Source: an uncultured Pseudomonadales bacterium (GTDB taxonomy: Bacteria; Pseudomonadota; Gammaproteobacteria; Pseudomonadales; Pseudohongiellaceae). From it: a DNA stretch of 12,353 nt. Numbering within the stretch: the first letter of the stretch is position 1; each line of letters opens with the position of its first letter. The stretch covers positions 1-12,353 of the forward strand of contig CALKDE010000389.1 of assembly GCA_938082955.1 (NCBI GenBank), in the 5' to 3' direction. Below the pieces are notes generated by a model. That model saw only the letters and a list, made by a program, of their open reading frames with translations. It was not told the DNA's origin and ran no database searches. Shown here one piece after another: positions 5,206 to 12,353 of this stretch. The translations under genes were made by a program, and so were the position numbers.

Positions 5206-7230
5206 CTACCGATAGGTACGGTTGGCAACGAAGGCCTCAGTGAGAATAAGCAGCATTGTTAAACACAATATCCACCACCAGACTCTCTGCGGTCGCTCCA
5301 ATTCTTCTATCAGCTGTGCAGTCCTAACTTCCCGCGATTGATTAGGTTCCGTATCTGGATTGATTATCTGATCATACAAGTTTGCGACCGGCGCACGATT
5401 GAAATTTGATTCTTCAGGAATTCCATTAACAGCAAAGTTGACTGGATTCCCATCGACCCTCGCGTTAATCATGCCAGGCGTTGTCGCTGTTGTGACGAAA
5501 TTGTCATTCTCGAATTGGATAGTGTTGCCGACCGCATCAACGGCTTCGATTACCTGCGCTGTGCCTGAGGGATCTAAGTCCAGACTATCTCCAACCTGAT
5601 ACGCACGCTGCTTGGGATTCTGTTGTACCAGGTGTCTGAGAGTTTCATGTACGAACGGAAGGAACAATCCTTGCAGCGCTAAATTATTCCACTCTAAATC
5701 TAGCGAAGAGGCAAATAAGATGACATTGCCCTCTCCTACGCTCCGCTCCAAAAGTGCGGGCTCCGTATTATCGAACTGCATCAACACGTCTGCCGCTTCG
5801 TTTGGCAACAACGACCAGTGATTCTGAAACCGCGCAGACCAATCACTACTTAGCGGGCTCAAAATAGGATGACGACGGTCGAAGTCAGCGATCACGAGAT
5901 AGTCATCAAGTCCTAATTGTCCTCTGCTTTGAATCATTGCCGGCGTAATTTCAGCAAACTGACGATTGAATACTTCCGGCGTCACCTTATCCGCGGGTGC
6001 CAAAAGCAGACTCCCACCTTCACGCACATAGTTTTCGATAGCAGCTGCCTGGCCGGCACTTAAGTCACCTACGTTTAGTAATACGGCAACATCATTCTGT
6101 CTGAGCGAAGCAGAGCTAAGTTCGGCCGGCTCGATAGTCTGCAATAAGAAAGGTGATTGAGCGGCACTGCTTACTGCAAGACCAAACCAGTGCCCTTCAT
6201 CATCAAACCAATCGTCCGATGCTTCACCGTTAACCAACAGAACGCGAATCTTAGGCCGCACATCGACAGTAAAAAAATAAGAGTTATCGACTACGAAATT
6301 GTCGCCAGTCACGCGCACCTCGCCATTGTGCGTACCCTGCGCATCAAAACTGGCGGTGAAGGTAACAACCTGCTCGGAGCGATCCGCTAGATCTATTTGA
6401 ACTGTCTCAATCATGTCACCATCGACGTAGAGACTAACATCGCCCTGCTCTAAATAAAGAGTGCCTGTGGAGCGGACTCTAGCGAGAATCTGTTGTTCAG
6501 CCGCATCCTCCAACAACTGCTCAGGTGACCTCACGTCAGTAAGCGCAAGATTGCTGCTCTCAATAGCCGCCACATCAATACCATTAAAGGCTGTGCCAGG
6601 GGCCAGCTTCCAATCCTCTTCCGAGTTATCCATACCGACATCCTGAAAATCGCTTATCAGATAAATTGCACGGTTCTCATAGCGGGAAGTTTCAAGCAAC
6701 TGATCAGCTAGACGCAAATTTGGCATGTAGCGTGTCGTTCCATAGCCAGGCTCATCTAGACTATTTATAAGCGATCTAACACTGTCAATATCAGTGCTTA
6801 ACTCGCGAACTACGGCGGCGGCATTCGAGAAGCTTATTAATGCTACCTCGTCGCCCGACGTCATCCCGTCTAGAATTTCAAGGGCCTCCTGCTTAGCCTG
6901 CTCAAAATTGTCTTCGTAGCGCATGCTCATCGAAACGTCGAGCATGATCACCGCTGACATGGGGTCGGCGTCTAACAATCGTGCCACGGTCGAATCGAAA
7001 AGCGGCCTAGCGAAGGCGAAAACTAATAGGGCGATAACCGCAGATCTTAGCAACAGCAGCAGCCACTGCTGAATATGTTGAAATAGTATGAGCTTCTTAG
7101 AAGTTTTCTTCAGAAATCGAATAGTACTGAACATCACCTTAGGTGGCTTTTCCTTGCGAATGAGATGAATCGCTATTGGAATAAGCGCCGCTAGCAAGCC
7201 AAGCAAGAATAAGGGAGTTAAAAATACCAT
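5206..7230 (-). CDS. BatA-like membrane protein: BatA N-terminal domain, periplasmic vWA domain, GATase-like domain, C-terminal anchor
   Basis: A 674-residue protein. Residues 1-80 form the BatA/aerotolerance N-terminal region with TM1 (about 4-24) and TM2 (about 56-78), separated by a strongly basic loop that should be cytoplasmic. The vWA domain follows, with metal-site motif DVSMS (98-102), a Thr in GYGTTRY (165/166) and acidic SDFQD (193-197). After a beta-rich stretch (about 230-325) comes a class I amidotransferase-like fold (about 326-450: KIRVLLVNGEA, then IENYVREGGSLLL at 398-410). One hydrophobic helix (about 651-668) anchors the C-terminus. By the positive-inside rule everything from 80 to 650 is periplasmic. 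The only Cys is in the last helix, so the GATase-like fold has no catalytic Cys. Its ATG directly follows the DUF58 stop (TAGATG), implying coupled translation. The family acts with MoxR ATPases; the exact role is unknown. Confidence 0.9.
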   Translation of the reverse strand: MVFLTPLFLLGLLAALIPIAIHLIRKEKPPKVMFSTIRFLKKTSKKLILFQHIQQWLLLLLRSAVIALLVFAFARPLFDSTVARLLDADPMSAVIMLDVSMSMRYEDNFEQAKQEALEILDGMTSGDEVALISFSNAAAVVRELSTDIDSVRSLINSLDEPGYGTTRYMPNLRLADQLLETSRYENRAIYLISDFQDVGMDNSEEDWKLAPGTAFNGIDVAAIESSNLALTDVRSPEQLLEDAAEQQILARVRSTGTLYLEQGDVSLYVDGDMIETVQIDLADRSEQVVTFTASFDAQGTHNGEVRVTGDNFVVDNSYFFTVDVRPKIRVLLVNGEASDDWFDDEGHWFGLAVSSAAQSPFLLQTIEPAELSSASLRQNDVAVLLNVGDLSAGQAAAIENYVREGGSLLLAPADKVTPEVFNRQFAEITPAMIQSRGQLGLDDYLVIADFDRRHPILSPLSSDWSARFQNHWSLLPNEAADVLMQFDNTEPALLERSVGEGNVILFASSLDLEWNNLALQGLFLPFVHETLRHLVQQNPKQRAYQVGDSLDLDPSGTAQVIEAVDAVGNTIQFENDNFVTTATTPGMINARVDGNPVNFAVNGIPEESNFNRAPVANLYDQIINPDTEPNQSREVRTAQLIEELERPQRVWWWILCLTMLLILTEAFVANRTYR

Positions 7231-8124
7231 CTAGAAGCTCTTCGCTCTTTTGCTCATATAGGATGACAGGGCCGCATCTAGAGGTTCTGAAGTGTTTAGA
7301 AGGCAGTAGTCTACGCCACTACTCTGGCACCGTTTCTTACAGAACGACAGAAACTCATTCAGGTTCTCGAGATAGGCTTTGCGAATCGCTGCAGGTGTAG
7401 TAATAAACGTCTCATTACTTTCCATATCAACGAACTCCGAGGCCTCGTTGAAAGTAAAATTCAGCTCAGCATCATCCATTACATGAAATACGATCACGTC
7501 GTTCCCCATGCCACGTAAAGTCTGCAGGGTCTTTATGATACGTTCTTCGTCGTCGAGCATGTCAGTTATCAAGACCACCATGCTCTTCTTGTTGAGCGAA
7601 GCGGCAAGGTCAGTCAACGGTTTAACCGCATCTGTTTTCTTGCCCGGCTTGATCTGCGCAAGAGTCCGTAATATGCGCATGAGATGTGGCTGTCGACACT
7701 TCGCAGGGAGGTACTCATTAACCTTCTCATCGAAGGTGATCAAGCCTACTGCGTCGCGCTGTCTATTTATGAAATAGGCCAGCGCCGAAGCTAGAGTGAT
7801 GCCATAGTCCATCTTACTCGTGCCGCCGGATGAGTATGACATCGAAGCGCTGGTATCCAACACGACCATACAGCGAACATTGGTCTCATCCTCATACTGC
7901 TTGATATAAAATTTTTCGCTTCTCGCGTATAACTTCCAATCTATGTGCCGCATATCATCGCCACGCTGGTAATGACGATAATCATTAAACTCAACGCTAA
8001 AGCCCCTGTGTGGACTTTTGTGCAAGCCGGAAAGAAACCCTTCCACAACCACACGCGCACGCAGCTCGAGGTTGGCGAGACCAACGAGGACGGTAGGGTC
8101 GAGAAAATTTAACGATTCTGACAT
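7231..8124 (-). CDS. DUF58 protein with vWA-type metal site, MoxR partner
   Basis: A 297-residue soluble protein. The DUF58 signature lies at about 50-78: RHYQRGDDMRHIDWKLYARS, followed by YIKQYEDE. A vWA-like domain follows with DTSAS (90-94) as the metal-site DxSxS motif and ITDMLDD (187-192) as the distal acidic strand. Many DUF58 proteins have two N-terminal membrane helices; this one has none, so it should be cytoplasmic like the MoxR ATPase. DUF58 proteins are standard neighbours of MoxR and are thought to link the ATPase to its target. The start at 8124 follows AAGAG by 6 bases. The gap to the MoxR gene is 54 bases and there is no gap to the BatA-like gene. Confidence 0.92.
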   Translation of the reverse strand: MSESLNFLDPTVLVGLANLELRARVVVEGFLSGLHKSPHRGFSVEFNDYRHYQRGDDMRHIDWKLYARSEKFYIKQYEDETNVRCMVVLDTSASMSYSSGGTSKMDYGITLASALAYFINRQRDAVGLITFDEKVNEYLPAKCRQPHLMRILRTLAQIKPGKKTDAVKPLTDLAASLNKKSMVVLITDMLDDEERIIKTLQTLRGMGNDVIVFHVMDDAELNFTFNEASEFVDMESNETFITTPAAIRKAYLENLNEFLSFCKKRCQSSGVDYCLLNTSEPLDAALSSYMSKRAKSF

Positions 8125-8178
8125 TAAAACTCTTACTCTGTTATGTACAAATCGGCGTTATTGGTATTGGGCATCAAA

Positions 8179-9228
8179 CTATAGCTCCGAAGTCGGCTCG
8201 GGCACGTCTTCAAGCAAACGCTGAATAACATGATCGGTAGTAATGCGCTCCGCTTCAGCATGAAAGTTCAGCAAGACCCTATGTCGCAATATCGAAGGCG
8301 CGAGTGCGCGCACATCCCCATAGGAGACGTTGTAACGGCCCATTAAAAGAGCACGCACCTTTCCCGCTAGGATCAGATTCTGAGAAGCTCGAATACCCGC
8401 TCCCCAGCTCACCCAGTCTTTAATAAACTGCGGACTACTTTCAGTCTGCGGTCGTGATGCATGCACTAGCCTAACCGCATACTGAATCACCGCCTCAGCC
8501 GCAGGCACCTGTCGAGCGATACGTTGGAATTCCAGAATATCCTCTCCACTGAGGGGGTGCGATAAAGTTGTGTTATTGGTCTGCGTGGTGCTGCGCACTA
8601 CTTCAACCTCTTCATCTTCGGTTAGATAGCCAAGCTCAATCTTGAACATGAAACGGTCGAGTTGCGCTTCTGGCAACGGGTAAGTACCTTCAAGCTCGAT
8701 CGGATTTTGCGTAGCCAGCACGAAGAAAGGCGCCGTCATCGGGTAGGTCACTCCCGCTGCAGTTACTTGTCTCTCTTCCATTGCTTCTAACAGGGATGAC
8801 TGCGTCTTCGGCGGTGTTCTATTGATCTCATCCGCAAGTAGGATATTGGTAAAAATCGGCCCTTTGACAAACTTAAGAACCCGATTCCCATCTTTTTCCT
8901 CAACGATCTCAGAACCAACTACGTCTGCCGGCATCAAATCGGGCGTAAACTGAATTCGGCTAAAGTCGACTTGTAGGATATCGGCGACGGTCTTGATCAG
9001 CAACGTCTTCGCCAACCCGGGAACACCGGTAATTAGACAGTGACCACCTGAGAACAGAGCAATCAACAGCTCATCAATAATATCATCCTGACCGATGATA
9101 ACTTTCTTGATCTCGGTGACGATCTGATCGCGACCATCCTGCATCTTCTTAACGAGCGTAAGGTCATCCGGGCTTTCGATAGCCTCGTCCTCGACCGCGT
9201 CTGTAGCTACTTCTTCAATGTCTGTCAT
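8179..9228 (-). CDS. MoxR-family AAA+ ATPase
   Basis: A 349-residue AAA+ ATPase expected to form a hexameric ring and use ATP to remodel client proteins together with vWA partners. Walker A is GVPGLAKT (68-75), Walker B is LLADE (130-134) in LLADEINRTPPKTQSSLLEA, sensor 1 is in LATQNP (Asn175), and a probable arginine finger is Arg192 in QLDRFMF. The C-terminal lid contains RHRVLLNFHAEAERI near the end. The first 25 residues are acidic and poorly conserved. AGGG lies 7 bases before the start codon. All catalytic elements look intact. No ViaA, NorD or CbbO-type gene is present; the partners here are DUF58 and the BatA-like protein, which fits the general MoxR proper subfamily. It is not named more precisely. 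Confidence 0.95.
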   Translation of the reverse strand: MTDIEEVATDAVEDEAIESPDDLTLVKKMQDGRDQIVTEIKKVIIGQDDIIDELLIALFSGGHCLITGVPGLAKTLLIKTVADILQVDFSRIQFTPDLMPADVVGSEIVEEKDGNRVLKFVKGPIFTNILLADEINRTPPKTQSSLLEAMEERQVTAAGVTYPMTAPFFVLATQNPIELEGTYPLPEAQLDRFMFKIELGYLTEDEEVEVVRSTTQTNNTTLSHPLSGEDILEFQRIARQVPAAEAVIQYAVRLVHASRPQTESSPQFIKDWVSWGAGIRASQNLILAGKVRALLMGRYNVSYGDVRALAPSILRHRVLLNFHAEAERITTDHVIQRLLEDVPEPTSEL

Positions 9229-9299
9229 GTCTAATCCCTATCTTCCGGTTTTCTCAATTTTTCTGTGTGCTGCACTGATGTAGTGAACTCGTCTCAAAA

Positions 9300-10151
9300 C
9301 TAATGACTGAACGCATACATCAAAAAGTTAATCCCAATTTTATAAGCATCGTTCGTCGCCTTTGTAGGGTAGCCCTTATAAAAAGTATGCTCCCAGCCAT
9401 CACCCAAATCCGTATTGTAATTTGCCACCATCATGACACGGCCATCGTCGTCTAGAATCGCATATACCTCGGGCGGGTAGCTGGGATCATCAAGTTTCAT
9501 GAACCCTCCAAAGTCCCATGTCACCATACGGCCAGGAACCTGAGCTACCTCATCGATGTCGAAGAACACATGGAATATTTCATGAGTATTGTTCAACTTT
9601 ATGATTTCACGTTCGGGAAATATTTTACCCATCTCCGCAAACATGTCATCGAGATGCGGCTGTCCCCAGAAGTCATCTACCATGACGAAGCCGCCACGAA
9701 ACATGAACTCCCGAAGCGCTTCAATTTCCGCGGGAGAGAAGTTCGGCCCGCTAGAGGATGAGCCAATTGGCACTCGTTTCCAGTTCATATAGAGAAATAT
9801 ATTTTCGAATAGGCTAGGGTCGGTTAGCGCAATAAATTCATGGTTGCGTGGGTTGGTATCGATATTGGTGTAACGCTGCACACCGCGTAAAAAATTCTCA
9901 TCCGAGTCTGGATAATCCGTATCCCACCAGCCGCCACCACGCCTGCCAAAACCTCTACTTCCGCCGGCATGGTTCGTGTACTGCCCTCTTATCCACTGAA
10001 AATCGGTAATCTCATTTCCGTAGATTTCAGAGTCACCCTCATTGTCGAACTGAAAAACCTGCGCAACCACAGTCGTGCTGACAAACAGCAAGAATGTGGA
10101 AACAAGCAACAAGAAATTTTTGAGAATCGTCAATTTAATCCGAGTCTCCAT
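9300..10151 (-). CDS. Exported DUF4159 protein
   Basis: A 283-residue protein of family DUF4159, function unknown. Residues 1-30 are a signal peptide (ILKNFLLLVSTFLLFVSTTVVA) probably cut before Gln31, so the mature protein is periplasmic. Family hallmarks are RGGGWWDTDYPDSDENFLRG (71-90), ALTDPSLF (108-115), EALREFMFRGGFVMVDDFWG (144-163) and FFDIDEV (196-202). The Gly-Gly hairpin strand resembles the IENYVREGGSLLL strand of the BatA-like protein, suggesting a related amidotransferase-like fold. It contains no Cys at all, so it cannot be a Cys-dependent amidotransferase. The ATG overlaps the end of the upstream gene by 17 bases and lacks a clear ribosome site, so translation is probably coupled; a TTG seven codons in is an alternative start. 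DUF4159 genes are often found beside MoxR and DUF58 genes. Confidence 0.9.
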   Translation of the reverse strand: METRIKLTILKNFLLLVSTFLLFVSTTVVAQVFQFDNEGDSEIYGNEITDFQWIRGQYTNHAGGSRGFGRRGGGWWDTDYPDSDENFLRGVQRYTNIDTNPRNHEFIALTDPSLFENIFLYMNWKRVPIGSSSSGPNFSPAEIEALREFMFRGGFVMVDDFWGQPHLDDMFAEMGKIFPEREIIKLNNTHEIFHVFFDIDEVAQVPGRMVTWDFGGFMKLDDPSYPPEVYAILDDDGRVMMVANYNTDLGDGWEHTFYKGYPTKATNDAYKIGINFLMYAFSH

Positions 10152-12353
10152 CGATTGATTGCAGCAATATTCTCTGCGCGCGCTGATAGCTAGGTGCCGT
10201 TTCCAGCGCTCTCAAGATATTTTCCTTCGCCTGAAGAGCCTGCCCATTATTTAAATAGGCCTGCGCCAAATTCGTCTGTGCTTCTGCTGGGTCATTGATC
10301 TCAAGTTTCAGTAGCACTTCGTATTCAGTAACCGCCAGTTGGCTGTCACCAATTGTTTCAGCGTAACTAGCCTTCAACTGATGCACGTCAGTTCTGTACG
10401 GATCTACCTGGATCGCACGGTCGATATAGTACTCGGCACGCTCGAAGTTACTTTCCTCTAAGGCCGCCTCGGCCAAGATGATTGCTGAAGCGTAGTCGTG
10501 TTGGAGATTCTGCAGGAGTAATTCCAATTGTTGTAGTTGTGCCTCGCGGTTGCCTTCCTGCTCATAAATCTGCGATAGCACCAGAGGAGGACTCGGGTAG
10601 CCGGTATAGGATGGCAAGAGTTCATACGCCTGATTCAGATACTGCTTCGCCTCAAAGAAACTCTCTTCCTTAAACAAAACGATGCCCAGCTGTAAGTAGG
10701 CTTGGAAGTCGCGATCATTTTCTTCAATTCGGGCGCGCATATGTTGCTTCAGCGATACGTTATTGTAGAGTTCGGCGAGTATCGCGCTTGAGTTTTCACG
10801 CACGCCATGACCGTGTCCATCGCCTTCATCGGGCAGATCTTCGCTATGGACATAGACGTTAATCTCGGCGACACGACGATCGATCCAGCCTCTGAAAGCA
10901 GCATCGAATTGCCCTAAATTTTGACCGAAAACTTCATCAAACCGCTCTTCTTCTTCTTTTATAAAGGCATACTGGTCAACCAGCTCAACCAGCTTCTCAA
11001 ACCCGTACTCATCGGCTATGAAATCAACCACCAAATAGGCCTGAAAATAGGCGAAGCCCAAATCGGCACTGTTTTGTGCGCCGGAGAATCCGGAATTCAG
11101 ATCAGCTACATGCAACAACTTGTCTTGTTCTGAGGCGCGTACAAGATCCAGCCCCTGGCTTCGGCCCCAATAAGGCCTGCCTTCACGTTCTTCATAGACT
11201 GAAATCCCCTCGGAGAGCCAACGGGGCATCCTATTGCCTGTCATCTGCAAGGTGATTACATGCATGAACTCATGCCAGACGATTTCCTGCCAATTTGCAG
11301 CAAGCGTATCGGGCGAGATCAGTGTTATCACCTTACCGAAGCAGATTCCCACCAGCGGACCGATGTCGGGGAGTCCCACCGAGCGCACAGAAAAATCTTC
11401 AGATTTTTCGAACACCTCGATCAGGATAGGCCCTTCGGGTTCGAAGCCATATTTCGCCGTCAACGTGACCCAGCTTTCTTCTAGCAGAGGCTCAAGATAG
11501 GGCCAAAGTACATCAGCATCGTTCTCGCTCATGTGCACCTTGAAGTGCTCGCTCTCAAGGGTCGCATAAGTTTCCAACGTATCGAAGACCTTTAGCATAT
11601 TTGAGGTCATCACATTGAAGGGATCGTTCTCGTAGCCTATCTCGAGATTGGTCTTGCCTTCTTCCTCTTCGCCCAGACGAATTAGATTACTTCCTAGCAC
11701 AGTGTATCCCTGCCAATACTGAGGATCTGCTGCAATTGCCGCACGAGCGAACTCCACCGCCTCATCGAATAGATAATTATTACCGAAGCTGTCAGCAACA
11801 TTGCCTAGAAAGATCGGATTATTTGGGCTGAAGGATTCAACCTGCGCAAGATAACCCTGGTAGTCCGCGCTGCGTTCTTCTAATGCCGCCTGTGAGGCCA
11901 GCACGCTAAGTGTTTTCAACGACTCCGGGTTGAGAGCAAGTACCCGGTCAAAATAGTCCTGCGCCTCCTCTTCTCTCCCATTGACCATCAACAATTGGCC
12001 ATAGGTTTCCATCGCTGGAATCGAATTAGGATTTATCGCCAGTGCACGTTGCAATGCCCGCTCGTCACCAACTACATTCGCCATCCCCACAAGAGCAGGT
12101 ACATAGCGGCCATTAATATCTATAGCTTCCTGATAGGAGCGCTCAGCATCGGAGGCATTGTATTTCTCTAAAAAGAGATCGCCCCAAAGGGAGTGAGCTT
12201 CTAAATTGTTAGGGTTTGCGCGCGTTGCCTCGTTGAAGAGGCTATTCGCATCATGAAAATTACCCATCAGCCAGCTTGCCAGTGCCACCATCGCTACGTC
12301 TTCAGAGGCGAACACAAGACCATTGTTATAACGCTGCACAGCTTGATCCAAAA
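10135..12353 (-). CDS. TPR protein with central gluzincin (peptidase MA-like) domain, 5' end outside window
   Basis: The frame is open at the right edge; 738 codons are visible and the TTG at 12351 is internal. Counting it as residue 1, the N-terminal part (about 1-250) is TPR repeats (WLMGNFHDANSLFNEA, YNASDAERSYQEAI). The middle (about 260-505) is a zinc metallopeptidase-like domain with HEFMH at 360-364 and the third ligand Glu381 in WLSEGISVYEE, a spacing that fits the gluzincin clan and the peptidase MA-like family. A His/Asp-rich linker (DEGDGHGHG, near 510) leads to a second TPR array (about 530-735). The zinc ligands and catalytic Glu361 look intact. The N-terminus and any signal peptide are off-window, so export is inferred from the family and from the neighbouring DUF4159 protein. 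It is the first visible gene of the MoxR-containing unit and overlaps the DUF4159 start by 17 bases. Confidence 0.9.
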   Translation of the reverse strand, partial: LDQAVQRYNNGLVFASEDVAMVALASWLMGNFHDANSLFNEATRANPNNLEAHSLWGDLFLEKYNASDAERSYQEAIDINGRYVPALVGMANVVGDERALQRALAINPNSIPAMETYGQLLMVNGREEEAQDYFDRVLALNPESLKTLSVLASQAALEERSADYQGYLAQVESFSPNNPIFLGNVADSFGNNYLFDEAVEFARAAIAADPQYWQGYTVLGSNLIRLGEEEEGKTNLEIGYENDPFNVMTSNMLKVFDTLETYATLESEHFKVHMSENDADVLWPYLEPLLEESWVTLTAKYGFEPEGPILIEVFEKSEDFSVRSVGLPDIGPLVGICFGKVITLISPDTLAANWQEIVWHEFMHVITLQMTGNRMPRWLSEGISVYEEREGRPYWGRSQGLDLVRASEQDKLLHVADLNSGFSGAQNSADLGFAYFQAYLVVDFIADEYGFEKLVELVDQYAFIKEEEERFDEVFGQNLGQFDAAFRGWIDRRVAEINVYVHSEDLPDEGDGHGHGVRENSSAILAELYNNVSLKQHMRARIEENDRDFQAYLQLGIVLFKEESFFEAKQYLNQAYELLPSYTGYPSPPLVLSQIYEQEGNREAQLQQLELLLQNLQHDYASAIILAEAALEESNFERAEYYIDRAIQVDPYRTDVHQLKASYAETIGDSQLAVTEYEVLLKLEINDPAEAQTNLAQAYLNNGQALQAKENILRALETAPSYQRAQRILLQSIDGDSD

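Noticed and set aside
8179..9228. Assignment of the ATPase as RavA, NorQ or CbbQ
   Set aside because: The matching partners ViaA, NorD and CbbO are absent; DUF58 and a BatA-like protein point to the general MoxR group.
9575..9589. HEIFH (residues 190-194) in the DUF4159 protein as an HExxH zinc-protease site
   Set aside because: It lies in the family's conserved H-x-(I/L)-F-H stretch, where the second residue is not usually Glu, and there is no suitable third ligand context like WLSEG.

Overview
The window looks like a piece of a chromosome from a Gram-negative proteobacterium, probably a marine-type gammaproteobacterium. The grounds are an inner-membrane RND exporter, a CNNM/CBS protein, exported TPR proteins, fairly balanced base composition and dense gene packing. 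The taxon is an inference from gene families only. I see no rRNA, tRNA, insertion sequence, phage gene or CRISPR array.

Layout. The left part is on the + strand: the C-terminal three quarters of an RND transporter (1-2422, cut by the window edge) and then a DUF21/CNNM membrane protein with a CBS pair (2530-3618). The right part is on the - strand and reads leftwards: a TPR protein carrying a gluzincin (peptidase MA-like) domain, cut by the right edge (10135-12353); an exported DUF4159 protein (9300-10151); a MoxR-type AAA+ ATPase (8179-9228); a cytosolic DUF58 protein with a von Willebrand A (vWA) site (7231-8124); a membrane-anchored BatA-like vWA protein (5206-7230); and, after a 167-base AT-rich gap, a small exported TPR protein (4241-5038). 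The two blocks converge on a 622-base gene-free stretch (3619-4240).

How the genes fit together. The five genes from 12353 down to 5206 have junctions of -17, 71, 54 and 0 bases and very likely form one transcription unit. MoxR ATPases commonly pair with vWA proteins to remodel or insert cofactors into target proteins. Here the predicted locations suggest a system that spans the envelope: MoxR and DUF58 in the cytoplasm, the BatA-like protein anchored in the inner membrane with its vWA site on the periplasmic side, and DUF4159 plus the TPR-metallopeptidase outside the cytoplasm. Neither the target nor the activity can be read from the sequence.

The most unexpected signal is in the convergent gap. 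Two 41-base direct repeats lie exactly 80 bases apart. Every difference between them falls in the same codon phase of one minus-strand reading frame that encodes ALK(W/stop)KLESNSML followed by a stop, so the repeat looks like a fragment of a once-coding sequence. The gap also holds a nested hairpin directly after the CNNM gene, an inverted repeat, a possible + strand promoter and a run of eight C. The leader of the small TPR gene carries two further palindromes.
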